Positions 8,901 to 16,781 of a DNA stretch of 64,000 nt are shown here, one piece after another (positions within the stretch are counted from its first letter, which is position 1; each line of letters opens with the position of its first letter). The stretch lies in the NCBI GenBank assembly GCA_900539165.1, contig UQAZ01000009.1:1-64000 (forward strand). The letters run 5' to 3'. This stretch comes from an uncultured Oscillospiraceae bacterium (GTDB lineage: Bacteria > Bacillota > Clostridia > Oscillospirales > Acutalibacteraceae). The notes beneath the pieces are model-generated. The model searched no databases. It had not been told where the DNA came from and saw only the letters and a list, made by a program, of their open reading frames with translations. The position numbers and the translations under genes are program-made.

Positions 8901-11900
8901 AAATAATCCGTGCAGTGCCGACATCACCTGTACTATTACAGACTATAACGGAAATAAGGTCAGCGACACTCGCCATATTGCATTCGTTAAGACTGCGGCA
9001 GAGGGTGTTGAGCTTAATAAGACAGAGCTTACCGAGGCAAAGATAGGCGAGTCGGAAAAGCTTGAGGCTACCGTTCTTCCTAAGAATTTTATCAATAAGT
9101 CAACCGCATCCGTAACTGCCGTAACATGGCATTCGTCTAACGAAAAGATTGCTTCGGTTGATGCAGACGGCGTTGTTAAGTTTAATTATGGCGGTACTGC
9201 CGTAATTACCTGCACAACTGCCGACGGCGGATTTACTGCCGATTGCGTTGTAACAGTATGCACAAACTATGATAAGCTTCAGCTTCTCGTTAATCAGTAT
9301 AATAACTTTGAGAGCGAGGGTCAGCTTAATCAGATTAATTACTATCCTGAAACTTGGGATGTATATCAGCAGGCAAAGAGCGAATCCGAGGCTATGCTTG
9401 CCGAAAAAGGATATTCTCAGGAGCAGGTAGACGCACAGTGTGAAAAGCTTGTGGCTGCTTATGACGGACTCAAGGAGTTTGTCAGCATCCAAAAGACTGA
9501 GCTTTATCTTGACGGTGAGCCTACTTCCGAATTTTATCAGTACGACCTCAGACTTCTTAAAGAGGGCTTGAGCTATACAAATGCTAAGCTTAACTTAAAA
9601 GTCAGACTTTATCCTGCAAATGCCGAGTACGAGTCGGTTAAGTGGGAATCTTCAACTACGGATATTTCCGTAACAACCGAGGGCGTATGCTCGCCTACAA
9701 ATAAAAAGAAGCCGTGCTACGGCAGAATAACCTGTACCGTAACCGACGCTTTCGGAAATGAGTTCAGCGACGATGTATATGTTTCGTTCTCGTATAACCC
9801 TGTAACGGAGGTAAGACTTTCCGAGGACACCATTTCGGGTGCAATCGGCGAAACAAAGCAGCTTTCGGCAACGATTTATCCTGTCGGCTCAACTGGCGCT
9901 CATATTAATAAGGCAGATATTCAGGATTACTATTGGGAGTCCGACGATAAGAATGTTGCCACAGTAAGCGCAACCGGTCTCGTTACCTTTATCGGAGCAG
10001 GCTCAACAATCGTTCGTTGCGTATCCTATGACGGCGGTGTTTGCGGAGAATGTAAGGTTTCCGCAGAGGGTGACAGAACTGCACTCAAGGCCGCTATCGA
10101 GAAGTATCAGAATGTTGATTATACCGATTATGAGCATAATCACGGTATGGAATTTAAGAACGCTTACGATAAGGCGTTCGAGGTGCTTAGCGATAAGTCA
10201 ATGACTCAGGCTCAAATTGATGCTGCCACAGCAAGACTTAATACGGCAGGCGAAGCGCTTGAGGGCAACGAGTATGTTCATGTAAGTGATATTCAAATCA
10301 AATATTACACAAGCAAGCGTGGCTTGGATAAGACCTTTGACAAGAAAGCAGGCGAAGGCACCGTTGTTCAGCCAACTGCAACAGTAGGCGAAAACGATGC
10401 CGTGTCCGTAAACCTCAATTCTGATTATTCAAATTATAACGATTATAATGACACAATTCTTACTGCGTCTTACGCTCCGTCAAACGCTATGTTTGAAAAA
10501 GTAGAGTGGAAGGTGACAGAGAACAATAATATGCAGTATAAGGCTTTAGGTGATAAGCTTATTATCGCTCCTAATTCTAAGGCAAGAACTTCAACTGCAT
10601 ATGCAAAGGCAACGGCTGTTTATACCGACCATTACGGCAAGACAACCGAAAGAGCAATTTGGGTAACAATGTCCGACACAACCTGTACGGGACTTACCGT
10701 AGAGGAGAGCGAGCTTAACATTCTCGGCTCGGCTGACCCTGTTCAGCTTCATTGGAGTACAACGGGTCAAACCGGTTATTTAGATAAGGTAGAGTTCTTC
10801 TCGAGCGACGAGGGTGTTGCAACGGTTGACGGAAACGGTCTTGTAACGGTAGTTAATGCAGGTACTTGTGATATTAAGGTCAAAACAGTTGACGGCGGTA
10901 TCACTAAAATTGTTAAGGTTACCGTTACCACCGATTACAGTAAGCTTGAGAAAAAGACAACCGAGTACGCAAAGCTTATTGATGATGTTAAGGATAAGAA
11001 CCAGTACACCGAAGAATCGCTTAACGCTTTGAGCGAGCAGGTAGAAAAGTGTAAGACGATTATTGCCGAGAAGAAGGCAACACAGGCAGAAGTAAACGAG
11101 GCTCTTAAAATGCTCATCGCAGCGTACAATAACCTTGTGGGTTACATTCCTGCAACAGGAGTTTCGCTTTCACTCAACGACGGACAGTCAACGGTTAAGA
11201 TGATTAATCCGGGCTTTGTCAGATTTGAGGGAACAAGCCTTAACGGCGCATATGTTCAGCTTGCTTATGCGGTAGCACCTGCCGGCGGTATGTATGATAC
11301 CGTTGAGTGGAGTTCGTCAAATCAGAGCATAACGGTTGATAATAACGGTAAGGTTGTAAGTAAGTCGTTGCTTCCGAGTGCGACTGTGATTACCGTAACC
11401 GTTACAACCGCATACGGCGATAAGTACAGCGACAGCGTTTATGTATCGTTTGTAAGATACGGCGTAAGCGAGGTCGGATTTACCACCGATTTGCTTTACG
11501 GCGGACCTACCGAGGTTAAGAAGGTTCCGCTTGATATTAAAGCGAAGAACAAGATTGACGGCGCAAGCCAAGCAATCACCGCAAAGCCTTCTATTGAGGA
11601 TTGTATTTACGAATCTCTTGACGAAACTGTTGCTACTGTTGACGGCGAGGGTAATGTAACCTTCCGTTCACAGGGAAAGACAAAGATTAGAGTTACCTCT
11701 ATCGACGGCGGTATCACGGCAGAACTTGATGTTCAGACCACTTGGGACACAGGTGCTTTGCAGGAGGCTATTGCAAGGGCAAACGCTCTTGATTATATGG
11801 ATTACGAGTACGATTACGGTATGCAGCTTAAAGCGGACCGTGAGGCGGCTCAAAAGGTTTATGATAATCCTAACGCTTCTCAGGGTGAAATCGACTCGGC

Positions 11901-12588
11901 TTGCATAAAGCTTACCGAAACGCTTACAGTTATCGAAGGGCATAAGTTTGTTGCTCCTACCGTTACTATGACGGTCGGCGACGAGCTTGTGACTGAAGGA
12001 AAGAGCTTTGCGGCTCCTGACGGTAAAATTGCAGTTAATGTTGCAGTAGCAAGCGATATGTATAAGACTTGCTTGCTTTCATATGAAAACGCAAACGGCG
12101 CCACTGTTGAGATTAATGATAAGACATTTAATATCACAAAGACAGCCGAAAGAGCAAGCCTTGTTGTTAAGGCGACTGTAACAGACGCTTACGACCGTGT
12201 AAGCGAATACAGATATACAATTAATATAGTAGACAGCGTGATAAACGCAACAGCAGTAAATATTCTCCTTGACGGCAAGGTTGTAACAACCGTTACTAAG
12301 TCGGGTTATAAGGCAGGAGGCACAAGATTTGAGCCGGGTTATTCGGACTTTGAGCCGTTTACTCTCACTTATGAGCTTGTACCGGGTGCAGCCGCTAATC
12401 CTACTTCTGTTGTATGGTCGTCAACTGCGTCACAGTACATTACCGTTGACCAGAACGGTCAGATAAATCTTACTCAGAGAGCAAAATTCAGACCGAACAA
12501 CACAGCAAATATTTACTGTACCGTAACTAACCCTGACGGAACTACGGTCAGCGGAAAGGTTACCGTTAATATTAATTTGAACAAATAA
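5953..12588 (+). CDS. Giant secreted Ig-like (Big_2) / FIVAR repeat protein
   Basis: A 2211-residue exported protein with a signal peptide (positive MRKAITSK start, hydrophobic core, likely cleavage after ATVAFA, about residue 31). Most of it is Big_2-type Ig-like modules, recognisable by recurring W-S-S-x-(D/N) and A-T-V-D-x-x-G-x-V strands. Helical FIVAR-like modules start near residues 840, 1104, 1373, 1661 and 1932, giving a unit of about 265-290 residues repeated five times. No LPXTG, SLH, dockerin, transmembrane anchor or catalytic motif is seen at the C-terminus, so it may be released or held non-covalently. An adhesion or scaffold role is an inference from the family. The start has a GAGGAGG site. 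The two following secreted-protein genes are close enough to be co-transcribed. Confidence 0.85.
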   Translation: MRKAITSKAISIFLAVLLAVTGILPATVAFAGNGGVEGKYDIRLFYDSTNTAVPEKDEDGSDHKEYMFEGDELQLNYKLMNAKFPNNGYVKWYSDAPALADVDQTGKIKAFDSSKGAVIHLWIDNEVKTIPIIGKPLGQIIEKAFFNEYVDLDSMDTDEIVALLEKTLGSNSWIADHIESYKGQLVDSLRTYLDKVNSDIHCELYNGNKELVGEAVIHIVVKKCEEWYAAFLPNGTHITNKSQVPTTVATGSKVQLYAITTPQRLNFGTVYSVKSSSVFEQGKVVATVDDSGLVKFKNPGTVTIMVSPDSEDVIEGLLKFINYFHKLEHTGTLDTQKVADILIKYIGIDINRNVLAAILDVCFAVKDIVGDAADPVQLTATAVKMIANLCLQFAYNDTIEFTVVKSQPLEAFEISGLTSVKEGQQIQLEPVNIVPTTGDISDIVWSSSDPSVACVDPETGIVTGLDAGGSLGSLSSKECVITALSTTNNVERKVTVKVTGKTGKYISKAEINGRSTVGIEETEDFTYSIYPSRVAQGDNLFVSWGFVTGTDEEGNKTYTWAEDGADAVDPDGIAKIDAKGHFTPLTGGKSTIACRARTGYQLSDGSFYEISSYIAVKTVETGIPVEKIQIGVNNALGNFATLGKNEKVNVNGVDYTYATVKTGMGNMYYGKGATIKAQVYPAEATDQNLKWVVDNGIYEQKVSSDTHSIDVTQTYGKEHTDTFNIYAVSADGEIKSNVITVCVTRNYANGNTINEEKIDMINGHTAEATHTMKFDGVLENSAYACYKANWYSSDEEVFTVENKGNDNSDAVLTAHDVGTATLYCVSADGAFLDSVEVTVRPDKQRLEELIDICEGTVVLKTDFNSSYYNTFVKKLDFAYIVNYEQEMASQNTVDTTAAELLAAFIRVGGFVGVTSLEMKGVNKTNLPSRYVTVKVGATKNYSKYSYDFDFTVNPKNAMYSRAVWTSSNDSIKVDENGVCTPTSNNPCSADITCTITDYNGNKVSDTRHIAFVKTAAEGVELNKTELTEAKIGESEKLEATVLPKNFINKSTASVTAVTWHSSNEKIASVDADGVVKFNYGGTAVITCTTADGGFTADCVVTVCTNYDKLQLLVNQYNNFESEGQLNQINYYPETWDVYQQAKSESEAMLAEKGYSQEQVDAQCEKLVAAYDGLKEFVSIQKTELYLDGEPTSEFYQYDLRLLKEGLSYTNAKLNLKVRLYPANAEYESVKWESSTTDISVTTEGVCSPTNKKKPCYGRITCTVTDAFGNEFSDDVYVSFSYNPVTEVRLSEDTISGAIGETKQLSATIYPVGSTGAHINKADIQDYYWESDDKNVATVSATGLVTFIGAGSTIVRCVSYDGGVCGECKVSAEGDRTALKAAIEKYQNVDYTDYEHNHGMEFKNAYDKAFEVLSDKSMTQAQIDAATARLNTAGEALEGNEYVHVSDIQIKYYTSKRGLDKTFDKKAGEGTVVQPTATVGENDAVSVNLNSDYSNYNDYNDTILTASYAPSNAMFEKVEWKVTENNNMQYKALGDKLIIAPNSKARTSTAYAKATAVYTDHYGKTTERAIWVTMSDTTCTGLTVEESELNILGSADPVQLHWSTTGQTGYLDKVEFFSSDEGVATVDGNGLVTVVNAGTCDIKVKTVDGGITKIVKVTVTTDYSKLEKKTTEYAKLIDDVKDKNQYTEESLNALSEQVEKCKTIIAEKKATQAEVNEALKMLIAAYNNLVGYIPATGVSLSLNDGQSTVKMINPGFVRFEGTSLNGAYVQLAYAVAPAGGMYDTVEWSSSNQSITVDNNGKVVSKSLLPSATVITVTVTTAYGDKYSDSVYVSFVRYGVSEVGFTTDLLYGGPTEVKKVPLDIKAKNKIDGASQAITAKPSIEDCIYESLDETVATVDGEGNVTFRSQGKTKIRVTSIDGGITAELDVQTTWDTGALQEAIARANALDYMDYEYDYGMQLKADREAAQKVYDNPNASQGEIDSACIKLTETLTVIEGHKFVAPTVTMTVGDELVTEGKSFAAPDGKIAVNVAVASDMYKTCLLSYENANGATVEINDKTFNITKTAERASLVVKATVTDAYDRVSEYRYTINIVDSVINATAVNILLDGKVVTTVTKSGYKAGGTRFEPGYSDFEPFTLTYELVPGAAANPTSVVWSSTASQYITVDQNGQINLTQRAKFRPNNTANIYCTVTNPDGTTVSGKVTVNINLNK

Positions 12589-12607
12589 ACTGCGGAGCAT
12601 ATATATA

Positions 12608-14005
12608 ATGTATAAATTAAAAATTAAAAAATATATGGCTTCGATTTTAGCACTCATCACCGTTGTCACCTGCCTTTCAGTAGGCTTGGTGGCATTCGGT
12701 GAGGATACCGTAGCCATAAACGAAACTAATTTCCCCGATCCGATTTTCAGGGGCATAGTGCTTGCAAAATATGACACTAACGGAGATGGTATTCTTCAGC
12801 CGTCCGAAAGGGCGGAAAGAACGCTTACCATTTCCGCATACCACGAGGAAATCTTCCCCGGCACCGTAATAGAGAGCATTAAGGGTATCGAGCATTTTAA
12901 TTCTGCAACCTCTCTCTATGCAGGCGATATTGGCTTAAAGGAACTTGATTTAAGCAAGAACCCTAAGCTTGCATTCGTAAGGTGCGGAGGAAACTCGATT
13001 GGAAGCCTTGCTCTCGGCTCTCTGCCGTCACTCACCTATCTTGACTGTAACGGCAATGCCTTGACGAAAATAAATCTTTCGGGTTGTCCAAAGCTTAAAA
13101 CTCTTAATCTCGATAAGAATAAGCTTACAACCATTAACCTTTCCTCAAACACGGCGCTTAAAAGTCTTTCGATTTATCAAAACGAGCTTGAAACACTTGA
13201 TTTGACGAGCAATACCGCACTCACTTCGCTGAAGTGCTGTAATAACCATATTTCGGAACTTGACCTCAGCGCAAATACAAACCTCGTCGGTATTACCGAA
13301 CAGAATATCGGCAATCAATGGATAAACGCTTCTGCCTATGTAAGCGGTGAAACCGTGTATATCGGTAAGGCGTTTATGAACAGCGCATACCTTGTTTCGA
13401 CATCTCTCGACACCGTTACTCAAACAGAGGACGGCGAATTAAGACAGCTTGCGTACAGCGGAAATGCGTTCTTTACCTCAGAGATTGGTAATCTTTCGGG
13501 CAAGCTGACCGATGTAAACGAAAATAAGCGTGACGGCTTTACATACCGTTATAATGTAAATAATGCGGGATGCGAAAATATGAGCGTTAATGTGGAAACG
13601 AGCCGTGATGTTTATCAGGTTAATTTCTATACCGATGAAACAAAGAAAGAGAGAATTTCTTATTCCTATGTAAGATTGAATGCAGCCGCAAAAGCACCTG
13701 CCGAGCCTGCTGCACCAACCTGTAAAAAGTTTGTTTCGTGGTCTGATGATTTCTCAAATATCCAATGCGATATGGATATTTATGCCGTATGGCAAGACGA
13801 TCATATCATAGCAAAGAGCTTTAATGACGAAAGCGGTGATATTGATATTCATTGCACAAGATGCAATGATGTTAATTACAAATTTAACTTCCTCGAAACC
13901 TATAACAAGGTAAAGGGCGAGGAGGGCTTTAACGAAAAAGCAGATGTAAACTCTGACGGAATCGTTAATGCAAAGGATTATACTATCCTTTATTATATGA
14001 AATAA
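12608..14005 (+). CDS. Secreted leucine-rich repeat protein with dockerin-like tail
   Basis: A 465-residue protein with a signal peptide (about residues 1-31, ending VGLVAFG). A calcium-loop-like segment DTNGDGILQPSE lies near residue 55. Internalin-like leucine-rich repeats follow from about 100 to 225 (L-x-x-L-x-L-x-x-N-x-x-L). An InlB-type B-repeat lies near 340-395 (KKFVSWSDDFSNI, DIYAVW). The C-terminal motif DVNSDGIVNAKDYTILYY is one dockerin-type calcium-binding repeat; a canonical type I dockerin has two. It starts 19 nt after the giant gene. Likely cell-surface or extracellular-complex associated. The ligand is unknown. Confidence 0.8.
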   Translation: MYKLKIKKYMASILALITVVTCLSVGLVAFGEDTVAINETNFPDPIFRGIVLAKYDTNGDGILQPSERAERTLTISAYHEEIFPGTVIESIKGIEHFNSATSLYAGDIGLKELDLSKNPKLAFVRCGGNSIGSLALGSLPSLTYLDCNGNALTKINLSGCPKLKTLNLDKNKLTTINLSSNTALKSLSIYQNELETLDLTSNTALTSLKCCNNHISELDLSANTNLVGITEQNIGNQWINASAYVSGETVYIGKAFMNSAYLVSTSLDTVTQTEDGELRQLAYSGNAFFTSEIGNLSGKLTDVNENKRDGFTYRYNVNNAGCENMSVNVETSRDVYQVNFYTDETKKERISYSYVRLNAAAKAPAEPAAPTCKKFVSWSDDFSNIQCDMDIYAVWQDDHIIAKSFNDESGDIDIHCTRCNDVNYKFNFLETYNKVKGEEGFNEKADVNSDGIVNAKDYTILYYMK

Positions 14006-14019
14006 GCGAGGTGAGCCGA

Positions 14020-15072
14020 TTGAATAAAAAAAGAATTGTTGCATTTTGTGTGGCTGTGATTTTTACAATCGGTTCACTTTTTGCGTTGTGTGCCTATGCC
14101 GCCGATACGGTAAGATATTCGTATGATGAAAAGACCTTTACCCTCACCGTATCGGGTACGGGCAATATGACCGATTATACGCAGAACAATTATTCGTCCC
14201 GTCCGTGGTTTGTCTATGCCGACGCTACCAAACGAGTTGTTGTCGAAAACGGAATTAAGCATATCGGCGCATATTCCTTTGCCAAATTCAGCGAGCTTGA
14301 GGAGGTTGTGCTGCCCGACAGCGTGACTTCAATCGGCGAAATGGGATTTGGTGCAAACGATAAGCTTTGTGAAATTACAGTCGGCTCAAATGTAAGCCAA
14401 ATCGGCGACTTTGCGTTTGGCTTTGATTCACAGCTTAGAGTTAAGTCGGGTTTTGTGGCACATTGTTCCCAAAAGAGTGAGGCGCAACGCTTCTGCCTTA
14501 AAAATCATATTTATTTTGACACACCGATTACGCTTTACTCTGCCGTGACCGCTTCTTTTACATTGAAAAACGAGCAGGCTTTGTGGTCGTTTGTTCCTGC
14601 CGTTGACGGAGTGATTACATTTTACTCTGAGGGAAAAGAGGATACCTGCGGATTTTTGTACGGAGCAGATAATTATGCCTATGATACATCGTTTACCGAA
14701 ATGAGAAAAACGGCGCTTGCGTATAATGACGATTCGAGTATGAGCAATGTAAACTTTAAGCTTTCCTACCGTGTCAAGGCGGGCGAGCGATATTATCTTT
14801 CGGCGATACACCGTAAGTTTAAGACGGGGCTTAATATTACGGTGTTTGCTTCGTTTGTATGCGATAATCATTCGCTTGTGGCTACCGATTTTGATTCGGT
14901 TCTTGCAACTCTTTCGTGTCGTAATTGCAGACACAGCGAACAGGTCGAGTTTATGGCTCATTATGCCGAGCCGTACGCACCGCTTGATGTGAATGACGAC
15001 GGCATAGTAAACGCAAAGGATTATGTAATGCTCCTTTACGGTTGCGAAAGAAGCCCACGACAGCAGAAATAA
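14020..15072 (+). CDS. Secreted BspA-type leucine-rich repeat protein with dockerin-like tail
   Basis: About 350 residues. Signal peptide near residues 1-27 (KKRIVAFCVAVIFTIG core, ending CAYA). A BspA/LRR_5-type segment follows (YSFAKFSELEEVVLPDSV, then IGDFAFG), then a beta-rich region without a recognised domain. The tail LDVNDDGIVNAKDYVMLLYG is a single dockerin-type repeat nearly identical to that of the upstream gene, which suggests a shared docking partner. I choose TTG at 14020 because GAGGTGA (14008-14014) is a well-spaced ribosome site. The alternative GTG at 14011 would lie inside that site. It ends near a bidirectional terminator shared with the facing PHP gene. Confidence 0.75.
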   Translation: MNKKRIVAFCVAVIFTIGSLFALCAYAADTVRYSYDEKTFTLTVSGTGNMTDYTQNNYSSRPWFVYADATKRVVVENGIKHIGAYSFAKFSELEEVVLPDSVTSIGEMGFGANDKLCEITVGSNVSQIGDFAFGFDSQLRVKSGFVAHCSQKSEAQRFCLKNHIYFDTPITLYSAVTASFTLKNEQALWSFVPAVDGVITFYSEGKEDTCGFLYGADNYAYDTSFTEMRKTALAYNDDSSMSNVNFKLSYRVKAGERYYLSAIHRKFKTGLNITVFASFVCDNHSLVATDFDSVLATLSCRNCRHSEQVEFMAHYAEPYAPLDVNDDGIVNAKDYVMLLYGCERSPRQQK

Positions 15073-15158
15073 CGCTTTGAAGAGTTGTTAAGCGTAGTGG
15101 TATGCTTTGACTTACCTGCCGTGTGATAAAATTAAACAGCGTTTGGCTAAAAAAATAA

Positions 15159-15199
15159 CGAGAACACTTTGATATCTTCAAAATGCTCTCGCTTTTTCT
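15159..15199. terminator. Bidirectional terminator between convergent genes
   Basis: A long hairpin with 12 of 14 pairs at 15159-15191, T-run on the plus side and A-run on the other. It serves the leucine-rich-repeat gene and the facing PHP gene. Confidence 0.8.
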
Positions 15200-15212
15200 T
15201 TTTCTTTTGTTT

Positions 15213-16097
15213 TTATGCACCCTGAGCCGCTGCTGCCGCTTTTTCCGCCTTGCGTGCTGCTCTCTTTTTGCGTGCCTTGTAGCTCATAAGCTTGTCCAAA
15301 TTTTCCTGCGGAGTTGCATACGAGCCGACTGTTACGGTGTGTCTGCCGTAAATTCCGTGGAAATCCGAACCGCCTGTTGCAAGAAGCTTTTCCTTTTTGC
15401 AGAATGCCGAAAGCTCCTCGGTGAGTTCGGGTGAGTTGTACGGACTCCATACCTCGATGCCGTCGAGTCCAAGCTCAAGATATTCCTCAATTTCCTCTTG
15501 GTTTTTATACTTGCCCGGGTGTGACAGAATGGCAATGCCGCCTGCCGAATGGATTTCTTCAATTACTTCCTTAACGCTCGGGTATTTTGTGGGTGCGAGT
15601 ACATTGGTCTCGCTTCCCGTGTCAAATAGTGCGTAGAACAGGTCACCGAAAATGCTGTCGGTGTATCCTGCGTCCATTAATGCGTGCATAATGTGCTGCT
15701 TAAACAGGTTGGTTGAGCCGCTTGCGTGACCGATTATGAAATCGCTTGCAACAGGAAATCTTGCCGCAACCTTGAGCATCATAATTTGTCCTGCTCTTTT
15801 GCGTGCAACAGATGTCTTCTTGCAAATTCTTTCCAATCTGTCCGGAGCGTCCGCAAGATATGAAATAATATGCACCTTCTTGCCGGCAATTTCATCAAAT
15901 GCCGAAAGTTCAACGCCCGGTACAACCGTTACACCGTATCTCTTTCCGATAACCTGACCTCTGACAGTTCCTGCCAAGCAATCGTGGTCGGTAATTGCTA
16001 TTGTGTCAATTCCGCTTTTTTGTGCTATTACTATTAAATCCTCTATACCGACCGAGCCGTCGCTCAGCTTTGTATGACAATGTAAATCCGCTGCCAT
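15213..16097 (-). CDS. PHP-domain metal-dependent phosphoesterase
   Basis: A 294-residue cytosolic protein of the PHP superfamily (TrpH/YciV-like). Metal-ligand motifs are DLHCHTKLSDG at the N-terminus, ITDHDCLAGT (about residue 37), ILSHPGKY (about 196) and SDFHG (about 246). Characterised relatives remove phosphate from 3',5'-nucleoside bisphosphates or trim short 5' RNA ends; the substrate here is not fixed by sequence. The C-terminus is a lysine/alanine-rich tail. It has its own promoter just after maf, so it is probably not read from the maf operon. The ATG follows a GGAGAC site. Confidence 0.85.
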   Translation of the reverse strand: MAADLHCHTKLSDGSVGIEDLIVIAQKSGIDTIAITDHDCLAGTVRGQVIGKRYGVTVVPGVELSAFDEIAGKKVHIISYLADAPDRLERICKKTSVARKRAGQIMMLKVAARFPVASDFIIGHASGSTNLFKQHIMHALMDAGYTDSIFGDLFYALFDTGSETNVLAPTKYPSVKEVIEEIHSAGGIAILSHPGKYKNQEEIEEYLELGLDGIEVWSPYNSPELTEELSAFCKKEKLLATGGSDFHGIYGRHTVTVGSYATPQENLDKLMSYKARKKRAARKAEKAAAAAQGA

Positions 16098-16190
16098 AAA
16101 TTTAGTCTCCTTTCAGGTTTTTTAGGGTATGAAAACCGTTACTGTTCGTACGGCTTCAACCACAGACAAAGAGGCACAGTACCTGTAAAT

Positions 16191-16219
16191 ACTATAACAT
16201 ACAAGCCATTTTTTTGCAA
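16191..16219 (-). promoter_or_regulatory. Predicted promoter of the PHP phosphoesterase gene
   Basis: Minus strand TTGCAA (16219-16214), 17-nt spacer, TATAGT (16196-16191), giving a leader of about 85 nt. Confidence 0.55.
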
Positions 16220-16235
16220 TGATTTTTATACGCTT

Positions 16236-16781
16236 TTACAAAAAATTCTTCAGTTCTTTGTTTAATTTGCCAATGGGCAAACCGACCACATTGAAGTAGT
16301 CTCCTTTGATTTCTTTAACGAAAAGTGAGCCGTAGCCTTGTATGCCGTAGCTTCCCGCCTTGTCCCTATGCTCTCCCGTTTTTATGTATCGCTCTATGTC
16401 CTCGTCGCTTAGCTCGTAAAACGAAACCTTCGTCTGCACCGCAAAGGAGGTCGATTCCTGCGAATGTATAATGGTAACGCCCGTGAACACGCTGTGCGTT
16501 TTGCCCGAAAGTGAGCGAAGCATTGCCCTTGCGTCGTCGTCATTTTTTGGCTTGCCGAGGATTTTTCTTCCCAAAGCAACCACCGTGTCCGCACCGATTA
16601 CCGTATCTTCGTCGTTGCGAAACGGCTCTGCCTTTATTGCCGAAAGTCTGAGTACCGCCTCCTCGGGCGAAATTCCCCTTGGCAGAGTTTCGTCGGCGTC
16701 TGCACTTTTCACGATGAAGTCCTCTGTTATGTATTTCATAAGCTCAAGCCTTCTCGGGCTTTTCGATGCTAAAATTATCAT
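16236..16781 (-). CDS. maf: Maf family nucleotide pyrophosphatase
   Basis: A 181-residue protein of the Maf/HAM1 fold, which hydrolyses non-canonical or modified nucleoside triphosphates and has been linked to septum control. The family signature ILASKSPRRLELM is at the N-terminus and GADTVVALG near residue 63. KAGSYGIQGYGSLFV near 141-155 is the conserved nucleotide-binding stretch. The length is usual for the family. The start codon overlaps the stop of the upstream U32 gene by one base, so translation is coupled. Confidence 0.93.
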   Translation of the reverse strand: MIILASKSPRRLELMKYITEDFIVKSADADETLPRGISPEEAVLRLSAIKAEPFRNDEDTVIGADTVVALGRKILGKPKNDDDARAMLRSLSGKTHSVFTGVTIIHSQESTSFAVQTKVSFYELSDEDIERYIKTGEHRDKAGSYGIQGYGSLFVKEIKGDYFNVVGLPIGKLNKELKNFL

